From Bacillus sp. AFS073361 (GTDB taxonomy: Bacteria; Bacillota; Bacilli; Bacillales; Cytobacillaceae): DNA of 64,000 nucleotides. Location: contig NZ_NUZU01000038.1 of the NCBI RefSeq assembly GCF_002567005.1, forward strand, positions 62,001 to 126,000, read 5' to 3'. The position numbers and the translations under genes were made by a program. Every line of letters begins with the position of its first letter. Position 1 is the first letter of the stretch. Shown here piece after piece: positions 25,196 through 35,730 of this stretch. Below the pieces are notes generated by a model. That model searched no databases and had not been told where the DNA came from. It saw only the letters and a list, made by a program, of their open reading frames with translations.

Positions 25196-27646
25196 TTAGT
25201 CATTTGCCATGAAATCATAAGGTGAAACGTTTTCCATTCCAACCATTGGATTAGCCTGCATGAATTTTTCTTCGTAGGACAAGGCAGAACCTATTTCTTC
25301 ACCTTGGTCATTATTTTGTATCGCTGTATTTGATTCATGCTTTTTACCAACATGTGAAGCAGGTGTAATCGACTCTTGCAGCTTTTGACACAAAGTAGTT
25401 TGGCGGGAGAGTTCATCCGCTCTTTCTACGCCCATTTTAAGAGCATCGACTTCACCGCAAAGAATTAAGGATTGTTTACTTCGTGTGATGGCTGTATAGA
25501 TTAAATTTCTACGTAACATCCGATAATAACTTCTTGTCACTGGCAAAATGACAATCGGGAATTCACTGCCCTGCGATTTATGGACGGAGCAGCAATAGGC
25601 GTGGGTAATTTGAGTTAAATCTTGTCTGGTGTACTCGACTTCATTGCCTTCAAAGGAAATGTATATCATATCCTGTTTTTCGGTGTTTTCCTTCGCATAG
25701 ATAATCGAGATAATTTCCCCAATATCCCCGTTAAAAACATTGCTTTCTGGTTGGTTCACCAGTTGGAGTACTTTATCACCAATCCGATATTTGACCTCAC
25801 CAAAAGCAATTTCCTTTCTTTTACCATCAGGATTAGGATTAAATATTTCCTGTAATAAAACATTCAAGCGGTCAATTCCAGCCGGCCCCCTGTACATAGG
25901 CGCTAACACTTGAATATCCTTTGCGGAATAGCCTTTATTTTTCGCATTAAAGGCGACTTTTTCAACCACTTGTGCTACCTGGGCTGTTGAACATTTAATA
26001 AACGACCGATCTGCTTGCTTCTGAGTGATATCAGCGGGCAAGTAGCCTTTTTTAATTTCATGGGCAAGTTCAATAATTGAAGAACCTTCTGCCTGTCGGT
26101 AAATATCCGTTAACCGTACGGTTGGAATCCGTTCAGATGTGAGCAAATCTTTTAAGACCTGTCCCGGTCCGACCGATGGTAATTGATCTTCATCACCTAC
26201 CATGATGACTTGGATATTTTCGGGAAGTGCCTTAAATAATTGATTCGCAAGCCATATATCGAGCATCGAGGTTTCATCTACGATGATAATTTTCCCTTCG
26301 AGCGGACTTGCATCGTCACGGTCAAATCCTTCTTGACCATTAAATCCAAGTAAACGATGGATGGTTACCGCAGGGAGGCCGGTCGATTCACTCATCCTTT
26401 TAGCGGCTCTTCCTGTCGGGGCTGCTAATAAGAACGGAAAAGGTTCGCCTTTTTTCTGGTATTCCTTAAGCTCTAAGGAACATCCATGCAGTTCTGAATA
26501 AAGTTCTACAATTCCTTTGATAACCGTGGTTTTTCCTGTCCCTGGTCCACCGGTTAGAATCAACATAGGCGACATTAACGCCGTTTGGATGGCTTCACGC
26601 TGCGAGGGTGCATATTGGACACCCAGTCGTTCCTCTAAACTTCCTAATGAGAGAAGAAATTCAGATTCCGGAAATTGATCCTTATATTCGGTCTGTTCGA
26701 GGATACGCTGAATATTTGTTACCAGCCCTTTTTCGGCAAAATATAAGGATGGTAAGTACACGCGTTTCTCTTCACCAATTAATTTGCCCTCTTCTTGCAG
26801 CTTGATGACTTCATTTGAAATATCTATGTATTCTATTTGATCGCGCTTGTTCTCTTCTAAAAGGGCTTTTACTTGTTCTAATAAGTCCTCAGCATGGATG
26901 TAAACATGCCCCGTCTGCATGCTTTCATTTTCAAGGATGTAGAGACAGGCTGCCTTAATCCGGTCAGGGTGATTCCCCGAAATCCCTAGTTGGTACCCGA
27001 GTTCATCCGCCCGGCCAAAACCGATTCCCTCGATATCTTCAACAAGTTTATAAGGATTCTTCTGCATAATTTCAAGCGTCTGTTCTTTATAGGCTTGATA
27101 AATCCGCATCGAGATTTGAGGTCCGAAGCCATATTGATTTAAAGCGACCATGACTTGCTCTAACCCTTGATGCTCCATTAATGTATCGTAGAGCATTTTT
27201 GCCTTTTCTGGAGGGAGTTTTGGAATGGAGTCGAGCAATGATGGCTGGTTGAGAATCTTTGAAATGGCGTCGTCTCCTAAGGTTTCAACAATGTTTTCAG
27301 CTGTCTTTTTCCCAATACCTTTAAACATCTCACCTGATAAATAGTTGATGACCCCTTGTTTCGATTGGGGCATATCTTTGCGGAAATGATTGGTATGAAA
27401 TTGCAGTCCAAACTTAGGATGATCCTTAAATTCCCCGAAAAAGATATAGGTCTCCTGTTCATGGATTTTTGGAAAATAACCGGTGACCACAGCCTCTTTG
27501 TCCTCATAAGAATGATTGGTTTCATCGACTCTTATTCGTAAAACCGTGTAAAGGTTTTGTTCATTGTGAAAAATGGTGACAATCGGTCTTCCCTTTACAA
27601 ATTTCCCCTGTTCAGCAAATAAATCCAACGTGTCTTGCTTTTCCAT
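25196..27646 (-). CDS. recD2: ATP-dependent 5'-3' DNA helicase RecD2
   Basis: Superfamily 1B helicase of 816 residues, acting without RecBC in this group and linked to replication fork maintenance and repair. An N-terminal OB-like and helix-hairpin-helix region (GIGKKTAENIVETLGDDAI) precedes the helicase core: Walker A GGPGTGKTT near residue 360, Walker B IIVDETSMLD, VGDEDQLPSVGPGQVL, and the late motif THAYCCSVHKSQGSEFPIVI with YTAITRSKQSLILCG. The last 60 residues are a poorly conserved tail. It precedes yrrD, as in B. subtilis. Confidence 0.95.
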   Translation of the reverse strand: MEKQDTLDLFAEQGKFVKGRPIVTIFHNEQNLYTVLRIRVDETNHSYEDKEAVVTGYFPKIHEQETYIFFGEFKDHPKFGLQFHTNHFRKDMPQSKQGVINYLSGEMFKGIGKKTAENIVETLGDDAISKILNQPSLLDSIPKLPPEKAKMLYDTLMEHQGLEQVMVALNQYGFGPQISMRIYQAYKEQTLEIMQKNPYKLVEDIEGIGFGRADELGYQLGISGNHPDRIKAACLYILENESMQTGHVYIHAEDLLEQVKALLEENKRDQIEYIDISNEVIKLQEEGKLIGEEKRVYLPSLYFAEKGLVTNIQRILEQTEYKDQFPESEFLLSLGSLEERLGVQYAPSQREAIQTALMSPMLILTGGPGTGKTTVIKGIVELYSELHGCSLELKEYQKKGEPFPFLLAAPTGRAAKRMSESTGLPAVTIHRLLGFNGQEGFDRDDASPLEGKIIIVDETSMLDIWLANQLFKALPENIQVIMVGDEDQLPSVGPGQVLKDLLTSERIPTVRLTDIYRQAEGSSIIELAHEIKKGYLPADITQKQADRSFIKCSTAQVAQVVEKVAFNAKNKGYSAKDIQVLAPMYRGPAGIDRLNVLLQEIFNPNPDGKRKEIAFGEVKYRIGDKVLQLVNQPESNVFNGDIGEIISIIYAKENTEKQDMIYISFEGNEVEYTRQDLTQITHAYCCSVHKSQGSEFPIVILPVTRSYYRMLRRNLIYTAITRSKQSLILCGEVDALKMGVERADELSRQTTLCQKLQESITPASHVGKKHESNTAIQNNDQGEEIGSALSYEEKFMQANPMVGMENVSPYDFMAND

Positions 27647-27678
27647 TTAGCTCCCTCCCTTCTATAAAATAATGAGTA

Positions 27679-28332
27679 TTATTGATTGTTTTCTATTAAT
27701 TTTTTCGCATGACCAGCGAGCAGATGGTCGGGTTGAATGTCAAGTGCTTTGTTTAACATTTCTAATGCTTTGCCTGGATTGTCTTGAAATGCGTAGGAAA
27801 CACCTAAATTATAAAAGGCATCGGAATGAGTTGGATCCAATTCGATACATTTTTCAAATTGAATGACAGCTTCAGCGATGAATTCTAGTTGTGCAAGGCA
27901 TAATCCGTATTGAAAACGAGCTTCCGCATCAGTTTCATTTAACTCCACACTTCTTTGTAGATAAGGGAGAGCAAATTTCCCTTGATCTAATTGAACAAGC
28001 GTCAGCCCTAACATGAAATAATTATCACTGGATTGCAGACCCTTTTTCATTGCAGTCTCAAACATATTCTTAGCTTCGTGTAATAGGTCCTTGCTAAATA
28101 ACAAAGCCCCAATACTATAATAAGCAGCCGCAGCGTTATCATCTATTTCAATGGCTTTTTGATAAAAATTAAGAGCCTTTTCGTCGTCCCCAACTGCAGA
28201 AAGTACATTTCCGAAATTTATATAGGCAACTGGGTCGTTTGGGTTTTCTTGAATGGCTTCATTAAAGGCCTTTGCCGCCTCTTCCAGATTGCCATCCTGC
28301 ATGTATTGTACACCTAATTGGTTTTTATCCAT
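27679..28332 (-). CDS. yrrB: Tetratricopeptide-repeat protein (YrrB-like)
   Basis: Protein of 217 residues made almost wholly of about six TPR units (for example AAKAFNEAIQENPNDPVAYI, ALNFYQKAIEIDDNAAAAYY, AVIQFEKCIELDPTHSDAFY, ALEMLNKALDIQPDHLLAGH). TPR proteins scaffold protein-protein contacts; the partner is unknown. ATG 28332 lies eight bases after GGAG. It lies between mnmA and recD2, as in B. subtilis. Confidence 0.9.
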   Translation of the reverse strand: MDKNQLGVQYMQDGNLEEAAKAFNEAIQENPNDPVAYINFGNVLSAVGDDEKALNFYQKAIEIDDNAAAAYYSIGALLFSKDLLHEAKNMFETAMKKGLQSSDNYFMLGLTLVQLDQGKFALPYLQRSVELNETDAEARFQYGLCLAQLEFIAEAVIQFEKCIELDPTHSDAFYNLGVSYAFQDNPGKALEMLNKALDIQPDHLLAGHAKKLIENNQ

Positions 28333-28435
28333 TAGTACCACTCCAATCTAAGAGAAAGTATATCATATTTTATAAAAAAATAATTTCAAGAGTTGTAACC
28401 AAACGGGGTATTCCCTATTTAACTGCCCGGTGGGA

Positions 28436-28519
28436 TCTCGCCAAGTTTGATGTTTATTTCGCCAAACTCTGGGGAGATTTCGCCAACTTTCACTTTTATT
28501 TCGCCAAACCCTTGAATTA
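28436..28519. repeat. Four-unit tandem array, 21-bp period, CGCCAA core
   Basis: Four consecutive 21-bp units begin at 28436, 28457, 28478 and 28499. Three begin TTTCGCCAA and the first TCTCGCCAA; the second half of each unit is variable. The array lies between yrrB and the mnmA terminator. The period and the TTCGC start are shared with the larger array at 57228-57456. Confidence 0.75.
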
Positions 28520-28526
28520 CCCACAA

Positions 28527-28556
28527 AAAAACCTGATTCCATTTGAGGAATCAGGT
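28527..28556 (-). terminator. mnmA terminator
   Basis: ACCTGATTCC pairs with GGAATCAGGT around ATTTGA; on the minus strand it is followed by TTTTTTTGTGG and lies a few bases after the mnmA stop. Confidence 0.85.
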
Positions 28557-28562
28557 CTTCTA

Positions 28563-29687
<1,125 letters not shown>

Positions 29688-29718
29688 TCACCTCTCTATT
29701 GCCAAAAGCTTTACTAAA

Positions 29719-30861
29719 TTATTTTTTCAAACGAGAAACAATTCTTGCCGTTTCTTCCGCAGCCTTAACAACTTCTTCAATGGTTGTATTATAGCCAAAG
29801 CTGAACCGAATCGAATTAGTTAATCGTTCTGAGTTTTTTCCAAACATGGCAACAAGCACGTGGGAAGGTTCAATTGAGCCCGCAGTGCAGGCTGAACCGC
29901 TCGATACAGCAATTCCCGCTAAATCAAGATTGACGAGCATTGCTTCCACACTTGTCCCAGGAAAGCTTAAGTTTAATACATGTGGCAAAGAGTTATCAAG
30001 TAATCCGTTTATGTTAAATTCTACATCTAGCTCCCGAAGCTTATCAATTAACGTTCGTTTCATTTCAAGGAATTGTTCGCGTTTTGCCTCACGATTTTCA
30101 TTTGATATTAAAACAGCTTCATGAAAACCAACTATTGAGGCAATATTCTCCGTCCCTGCCCGTCTTTTTCGTTCTTGCTCACCACCGAAGGAACGTGGAG
30201 AAAGCTTAATATTAGATTTTGAAAAAAGGAAACCTACTCCTTTTGGTCCATTGATTTTATGGGCTGAGACAGATAATAAATCAATGAAACTTTGATTGAC
30301 ATCAATTTCTTCAACGCCATATGCTTGGACAGCATCCGTATGGAAGATTGCTTGATGATCTTTTAATAACAGTCCAATCTCCGTTATTGGCTGGAGTGTC
30401 CCTACTTCGTTGTTACCGTACATAATCGACACTAATATGGTATCTTCTCTTAGTGCAGCTTGAAGGTCTGCCAACGAAATTTGGCCACGATCATCGACGG
30501 GTAAATAAGTGACCTCATATCCTAGTTTTTCTAATTTTTGGCAGGCATGAAGGACAGCATGGTGCTCCACTTCAGTGGTGATTATATGTTTGCCCCTATG
30601 TTGATACGTTTCAGCGGCTCCAAATAACGCCATATTATCCGCTTCTGTTCCGCCGCTTGTAAAAATAATCTCGGTTTCCTTTGCACCAATGCTGCCTGCT
30701 AACACCGAACGGGCCTGGTCAATCAGGTGACGGGCTTCCCTCCCATATGAATGGATGCTTGAAGGATTTCCGAAAGTTGATTGCATCACCTCAAGCATTT
30801 TTTCAATAACCATAGGATGCATAGGCGATGTTGCCGCATGGTCGAGATAGATTCGTTCCAC
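29719..30861 (-). CDS. iscS: Cysteine desulfurase (IscS/YrvO type)
   Basis: PLP enzyme of 380 residues that mobilises sulfur from cysteine as persulfide. PLP lysine K202 is in SAHKINGPKG, and the catalytic Cys325 sits on the mobile loop SSGSACTAGS. Start GTG 30861 follows AAGGTG and gives MERIYLDHAATSP; a longer in-frame start to 30891 is unlikely because it bypasses this site. It lies between cymR and mnmA (cymR-yrvO-mnmA in B. subtilis), so it likely feeds tRNA thiolation. Confidence 0.94.
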   Translation of the reverse strand: MERIYLDHAATSPMHPMVIEKMLEVMQSTFGNPSSIHSYGREARHLIDQARSVLAGSIGAKETEIIFTSGGTEADNMALFGAAETYQHRGKHIITTEVEHHAVLHACQKLEKLGYEVTYLPVDDRGQISLADLQAALREDTILVSIMYGNNEVGTLQPITEIGLLLKDHQAIFHTDAVQAYGVEEIDVNQSFIDLLSVSAHKINGPKGVGFLFSKSNIKLSPRSFGGEQERKRRAGTENIASIVGFHEAVLISNENREAKREQFLEMKRTLIDKLRELDVEFNINGLLDNSLPHVLNLSFPGTSVEAMLVNLDLAGIAVSSGSACTAGSIEPSHVLVAMFGKNSERLTNSIRFSFGYNTTIEEVVKAAEETARIVSRLKK

Positions 30862-30906
30862 ATTTACACCTTCTATCAAAATAATTCTCAATGTTACTTT
30901 TTTACC

Positions 30907-31326
30907 CTAAATATAAAACATATATCCTTCTGGCGTTTCGTCATTACTATGATTCGCTAGGTCCTCTAAGGTCGTGTTGTCCAACACATCCTTAATAGCA
31001 TCCCGAATTCGAATCCACAATTCCCGCTTAGCGGGTTCTTCATCTTCTATCCCTTCCACTGGGGCAATTGGTCCCTCTAATACACGGATCACATCACCTG
31101 CAGTAATTTTGGATGGGATGTTGGTTAGGATATAGCCGCCGTACGCACCACGAATACTTTTTACTAAACCCGCATTACGCAATGGGGCTATCAATTGTTC
31201 TAAATAATGTTCGGATAAATCATTCGCTTGTGCAATTGTTTTTAATGATATTGGACCCTCGCCGTGCTTTTTGGCAAGTTCAATCATAATCGTTAAACCA
31301 TAGCGACCCTTTGTTGATATTTTCAT
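30907..31326 (-). CDS. cymR: Rrf2-family cysteine metabolism repressor CymR
   Basis: Master repressor of sulfur uptake and cysteine synthesis genes, acting in B. subtilis as a complex with CysK. The product is 139 residues with an N-terminal winged helix (MKISTKGRYGLTIMIELAKK, LSEHYLEQLIAPLRNAGLVK). It contains no cysteine at all, so unlike IscR or NsrR it cannot hold an Fe-S cluster, as expected for CymR. mccA/mccB at 7-9 kb would be typical targets; no operator was assigned by eye. Confidence 0.94.
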   Translation of the reverse strand: MKISTKGRYGLTIMIELAKKHGEGPISLKTIAQANDLSEHYLEQLIAPLRNAGLVKSIRGAYGGYILTNIPSKITAGDVIRVLEGPIAPVEGIEDEEPAKRELWIRIRDAIKDVLDNTTLEDLANHSNDETPEGYMFYI

Positions 31327-31489
31327 ATCGCACCTCTATTCGTATCTATAAAATTTAATTTAAAATCCATAGTAATTTGATAGGCATTAATTATATCATA
31401 TTCTTCTTTAATATGCTTTTTCAACGGAAAATGGTAAAGTAAGGCTATATATAGTTAGATTGTTATTCGAATTTTGGAGAGATGTAACC

Positions 31490-32761
31490 ATGCAGCAAAA
31501 GCCTTTAGCGTTTCGGATGCGGCCTAGAACAATTGAAGAAGTTGTCGGGCAGCAGCATTTGGTTGGCGATGGAAAAATCATATCAAGAATGGTGAAGGCA
31601 AAACAACTGACCTCGATGATTTTATATGGTCCGCCCGGTATAGGCAAAACATCCATTGCCAGTGCAATTGCCGGCAGCACCAAATATGCCTTTCGGACAC
31701 TTAACGCCGTCACGAATAATAAAAAGGATATGGAAATTGTTGCCGCCGAGGCAAAAATGTCAGGAAAAGTCATTTTGCTTCTTGATGAGGTCCATCGTTT
31801 AGATAAAGGGAAGCAGGATTTTTTATTACCTTACTTAGAAAACGGTATGATCGTCTTAATTGGCGCCACCACCAGTAATCCGTATCACGCCATTAACCCA
31901 GCAATCAGGAGCCGCTGTCAGATCTTCGAGTTAAAACCACCTACACCTGATGAAGTAAAATTGGCATTACATCGTGCCCTCGAGGATGAGGAACGTGGAT
32001 TCGGAAAGATAAAAGTAGAAATGGCCAATGAAGCCCTGCTGCATTTTGCCCAGGGATCCAATGGGGACGTAAGAAGTTCTCTAAATGCCTTAGAATTAGC
32101 TGTATTGTCCACGGATAAAGACGAAAATGGGGTCATTCATATCGACGTGGAAACCGCTGAAGAATGTTTGCAAAAAAAGAGCCTCGTTGCCGATAAGGAC
32201 GGGGATGGGCATTATGATGTCCTCTCTGCCTTTCAAAAGTCGATCCGCGGGAGCGATGTCAACGCTGCACTCCATTATCTCGGCCGCTTAATCGAAGCAG
32301 GAGACCTGCCAAGTATCAGCCGTAGATTGATCGTGATCGCCTATGAAGATGTCGGATTAGCTAATCCAACAGTTGGTGCACGCACGTTAGCTGCGATTGA
32401 AACGGCTGAGAGAATTGGCTTTCCGGAGGCAAGAATTCCCCTAGCCAATGCGGTGATTGAATTATGTTTGTCACCTAAATCAAACTCGGCTGTTTTGGCT
32501 ATTCAGGCTGCACTCGAAGATATCCAAAAAGGCATCGTTGGCGAAGTACCTGACCATCTAAAGGATGCCCATTATAAAGGAGCAAAGGAACTAGGCAGAG
32601 GAATCGACTACAAGTACCCACACGACTACGAGAACGGCTGGGTTCCACAGCAATATCTACCCGATCGATTAAAACACAAACAATACTACCAACCAAAGAA
32701 AACCGGAAAATTCGAACAAGCCCTTGCAATCGTATACGAAAAGTTAACAAGGAAAAAATAG
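31490..32761 (+). CDS. rarA: Replication-associated recombination protein A (MgsA/RarA)
   Basis: AAA+ ATPase of 423 residues that acts at stalled forks. Walker A GPPGIGKTS, Walker B LLLDEVHR, sensor GATTSNPYH and the C-terminal tetramerisation region (KGAKELGRGIDYKYPHDY-type) are complete. ATG 31490 follows GGAGAG; the in-frame extension to 31460 is unlikely. The gene diverges from cymR. Its stop codon overlaps the first base of a palindromic repeat that serves as terminator. Confidence 0.95.
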   Translation: MQQKPLAFRMRPRTIEEVVGQQHLVGDGKIISRMVKAKQLTSMILYGPPGIGKTSIASAIAGSTKYAFRTLNAVTNNKKDMEIVAAEAKMSGKVILLLDEVHRLDKGKQDFLLPYLENGMIVLIGATTSNPYHAINPAIRSRCQIFELKPPTPDEVKLALHRALEDEERGFGKIKVEMANEALLHFAQGSNGDVRSSLNALELAVLSTDKDENGVIHIDVETAEECLQKKSLVADKDGDGHYDVLSAFQKSIRGSDVNAALHYLGRLIEAGDLPSISRRLIVIAYEDVGLANPTVGARTLAAIETAERIGFPEARIPLANAVIELCLSPKSNSAVLAIQAALEDIQKGIVGEVPDHLKDAHYKGAKELGRGIDYKYPHDYENGWVPQQYLPDRLKHKQYYQPKKTGKFEQALAIVYEKLTRKK

Positions 32762-32805
32762 GGTGTCAGGCACCATGTGAATTCTTCACATGGTGCCTGA
32801 CACCC
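32761..32805. repeat. 45-bp perfect palindrome acting as bidirectional terminator
   Basis: GGGTGTCAGGCACCATGTGAA, a TTC centre, and its exact reverse complement. It is followed by TTTTCTTTTTT on the plus strand and by TATTTTTTCC on the minus strand. It separates rarA (+) from the ABC permease gene (-). A near-identical copy at 7205-7249 ends mccB. Confidence 0.88.
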
Positions 32806-32814
32806 TTTTCTTTT

Positions 32815-33759
32815 TTATGAGGCCACATCACGTTTCTTAAAGACGGTGAAGGCAAAGAATTGGAATACCGCGAAGTAGATGAGTAACATGATGACTGAGA
32901 ATGTCATTGACATCCCTTCGACCATAGGTGTCCCTTCTACATATTGCATAAGGTTTGTGTTTGCAAACAAGATGTATTTAGCCCAGCTAAATTTAAGAGA
33001 CAATAGGACAGTAAATTGAGCCCCTGTGAACAATAAAAATAATGATAAGCCGATGGCTAAGGAACTGTTCCGGAATACAGATGAAATCATGAATGCCATC
33101 GTCGCTAACATAATCGTATCAATGGAACTTAATCCGTAATAGATTAACAAGTGAATAACAATCGGTTGTTCCGTTACTTGGCCATTAGAATAATTTAGAT
33201 ATGGAATAGCTTGGTCTGGCATTCCAAAAAGAAGTGCGCCTAGCAAAGCCGAGAAAACAAATAAAATGCCAAGCATTAATAACGCGAACAATAAGACAGT
33301 CAAATATTTCGAGATCAATATCTTGTTCCGGTTGATTGGTCGTATTAATAACAATTTGATGGTTCCCCAGTTGAATTCACTGGCGACAATTCCAGCTGAA
33401 ATGATAATTGTAAATAATCCAGGCAGGATTATCAGTTGGGACGCATCTTTTACAAATGTCCAGACATTATATTTTTCGTGAAAGGGGATATGATGCTTGA
33501 TACGGTAATCATTTATTGCGATTTCCTCTTTATAAAATTGCTTTTCCAGCTTTGAAGAGCTTTGTTCCATCTGCTTCTTTAATGCGTCATTTTCCTGCTG
33601 TAATGTCTGTTCCCAATTTTTATCGATGCTGAAATCTTTTTCTTGATACTTATGAAAAATACCAAAGGCAGCAGTTATTACAACAAGAATGGCGATCATT
33701 ACATAGGTTCCAGGTCGTTTAAAGATTTTCATCCATTCATTTTTAATTAAATTAACCAC
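32815..33759 (-). CDS. ABC-2 type transporter permease
   Basis: Membrane subunit of 314 residues with one N-terminal span (GTYVMIAILVVITAAFGIF), a 90-residue extracytoplasmic Gln/Glu/Lys-rich coiled segment, then five further spans in the ABC-2 pattern. It pairs with the upstream ATPase, whose end overlaps its GTG start by eight bases. Members export peptides, lantibiotics or drugs, or act in stress; the substrate here is unknown. Confidence 0.88.
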   Translation of the reverse strand: MVNLIKNEWMKIFKRPGTYVMIAILVVITAAFGIFHKYQEKDFSIDKNWEQTLQQENDALKKQMEQSSSKLEKQFYKEEIAINDYRIKHHIPFHEKYNVWTFVKDASQLIILPGLFTIIISAGIVASEFNWGTIKLLLIRPINRNKILISKYLTVLLFALLMLGILFVFSALLGALLFGMPDQAIPYLNYSNGQVTEQPIVIHLLIYYGLSSIDTIMLATMAFMISSVFRNSSLAIGLSLFLLFTGAQFTVLLSLKFSWAKYILFANTNLMQYVEGTPMVEGMSMTFSVIMLLIYFAVFQFFAFTVFKKRDVAS

Positions 33760-34681
33760 GGTTTGGCACCCCCTTTTCGGTTGTCAATTCAAGGAAACGA
33801 TCTTCTAATGTCTTCGCAACTTCCCTGATTCCATAAACCTGAATATCCTCCGTTACGAAAGTTTTAATTAGTGTAGGAATTTGTTCCTTTGGAAGTTCGA
33901 TCGTTATTCCATTCCTAGAAAGGTTCGCTCGAGCATTGGGAAAGTGAACACCAATCAGCTGTAAGGCTTTATCAGCGGGGACTACTTCCAGTTCATGGGT
34001 CGTTTCAGAAGCACCGTGAACAAGTTCCTGGACAAGCTGTACATCAATTAAGCGGCCACTTTGGATAATGCCAATCCGATCACACATCATTTCCATTTCG
34101 GAAAGCAGATGGCTTGAAACAATCACAGCTAGATTTTTTTCACGTGCTAAGAGACGGACATAGTCGCGGATCTCTCGGATACCAGCGGGATCCAATCCAT
34201 TTGTTGGTTCGTCCAAAATCAAGACTTGAGGGTCATGTAAGAGGCACTGAGCCAATCCTAGTCTTTGGCGCATTCCTAGTGAATAGGTTTTTACCTTATC
34301 GTGAATCCGATCAGTTAATCCTACTAGTTCTACTATTTCAGCAATCTTCTCTTTGGAAATACCATTTGCCATTCTGGCATAGTGAATCAAATTTTGGTAC
34401 CCCGTCAAAAATTTATACATTTCTGGGTTCTCTACAATTGCTCCGATATGACGAACAGCCTCTTCAAAATTAGTCTTTATGCTGGAACCGCCAACCTCGA
34501 TGTCTCCAGATGTAATCGCCATTAACCCTACGATCATTCGAATTGTCGTTGTTTTTCCTGCGCCATTTGGACCTAAAAAGCCAAATACCTCTCCTTTATT
34601 TACTTGAAAGCTAATGTTATCTATAATGGTTCGACCTTTAATTACCTTCGTTACATTTTTCAACTCAACAATTTTTTCCAA
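33752..34681 (-). CDS. ABC transporter ATP-binding protein
   Basis: ATPase of 309 residues for the downstream ABC-2 permease. Walker A GPNGAGKTT, Q-loop, signature YSLGMRQRLG, Walker B VLILDEPT and the switch His in VSSHLLSEME are all present. The C-terminal 90 residues are the accessory domain seen in BcrA/YhcH-type exporters. Start is TTG 34681 behind GAGGAGAGAG. Bacitracin-type resistance is possible but there is no direct evidence. Confidence 0.92.
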   Translation of the reverse strand: MEKIVELKNVTKVIKGRTIIDNISFQVNKGEVFGFLGPNGAGKTTTIRMIVGLMAITSGDIEVGGSSIKTNFEEAVRHIGAIVENPEMYKFLTGYQNLIHYARMANGISKEKIAEIVELVGLTDRIHDKVKTYSLGMRQRLGLAQCLLHDPQVLILDEPTNGLDPAGIREIRDYVRLLAREKNLAVIVSSHLLSEMEMMCDRIGIIQSGRLIDVQLVQELVHGASETTHELEVVPADKALQLIGVHFPNARANLSRNGITIELPKEQIPTLIKTFVTEDIQVYGIREVAKTLEDRFLELTTEKGVPNRG

Positions 34682-34806
34682 ACTCTCTCTCCTCACTATG
34701 TATTCTCACACTAGTTTATCTTATTCTAGAAAAATTTACCTCCCTAAAACTTTAAAATATAAGAAAAACCCCAAACCAATTAAAGTTTCAGGGCTCCATC
34801 AAAAGC

Positions 34807-35574
34807 TTATTTCTCATCTGATACACGTTGAATTTTGATGCTGCTTAATAATTGTCGCACCACATAGCTTGCCATAATCAAACCAGCAGCAGACGGAACA
34901 AAGGCGTTTGATGCTGGCGGCATTTGCGCTTTGCGGATGGGTGCATTTTCATTTCCTACTTCTTTTTTAATATCTTCACGAATCACAATCGGGCTTTCAT
35001 CAGAGAACACAACAGGTATTCCTTTGTGGATTCGTTCCTTCCGCAGTTTTGTACGGATGACTTTGGCAATCGGATCCGTATGGGTCTTTGAAATATCCGC
35101 AATTTTAAAACGGGTTGGGTCCATTTTATTGGCTGCTCCCATACTTGAAATGATTGGAATATTCCTTTTTAAACATTCCTTCATTAAATGTATTTTATAA
35201 ATAATCGTATCTGAAGCATCAACCACAAAATCTAAATTATGGCTAAAAATTTGTTCATAAGTCTCTTCTGTATAAAACATTTTTAAGGAAATAACTTCGC
35301 AGTCAGGATTAATATCTCGAATCCGCTCTTCCATAATTTCCACTTTCGGCCTTCCAACAGTGGAAAGCAATGCGATCAACTGGCGGTTGATATTGGTAAT
35401 ATCCACATCGTCTTTATCTATTAAAATTAACCGTCCGACGCCTGAACGGGCCAATGCTTCGGCTGCAAAAGAACCGACACCGCCGATACCTAAAACAGCG
35501 ACCGTACTGTTCTTCATAATTTCTAGGCCTTCTTTACCGATGGCTAGTTCGTTCCGTGAAAATTGATGCAACAT
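34807..35574 (-). CDS. tcdA: tRNA threonylcarbamoyladenosine dehydratase (TcdA)
   Basis: E1-like ATP-dependent enzyme of 255 residues that cyclises t6A37 to ct6A in tRNAs. The nucleotide-binding GIGGVGSFAAEALARSG, DKDDVDITNINRQ and VDASDTIIYK segments are present. ATG 35574 follows GGAGTG and gives MLHQFSRNELAIGKEG; a frame open to 35727 runs into the 6S RNA terminator and is not used. It lies next to the 6S RNA and aspS, as yrvM does in B. subtilis. Confidence 0.93.
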   Translation of the reverse strand: MLHQFSRNELAIGKEGLEIMKNSTVAVLGIGGVGSFAAEALARSGVGRLILIDKDDVDITNINRQLIALLSTVGRPKVEIMEERIRDINPDCEVISLKMFYTEETYEQIFSHNLDFVVDASDTIIYKIHLMKECLKRNIPIISSMGAANKMDPTRFKIADISKTHTDPIAKVIRTKLRKERIHKGIPVVFSDESPIVIREDIKKEVGNENAPIRKAQMPPASNAFVPSAAGLIMASYVVRQLLSSIKIQRVSDEK

Positions 35575-35690
35575 GATGTTCACTCCAATTATAAATTCGT
35601 TATGTTTCTTTTTCCCGATTAAAAATATATCATACACTCCATCAAAAACAAGCATCTTGATAGGATGAATCAAGTAAAAAGCAAAATAAA

Positions 35691-35713
35691 ACCTCCCGAA
35701 ATCTACAGGAGGT
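35691..35713 (-). terminator. Terminator after 6S RNA
   Basis: AACCTCC pairs with GGGAGGTT around TGTAGATTTC and is followed by TTAT on the minus strand, about 20 bp beyond the 6S 3' end. Confidence 0.75.
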
Positions 35714-35730
35714 TGAGCATTTTGCAATTG

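Noticed and set aside
35575-35727. N-terminal extension of tcdA to 35727
   Set aside because: It would translate the 6S RNA terminator region; ATG 35574 has its own GGAGTG and matches the usual TcdA N-terminus.
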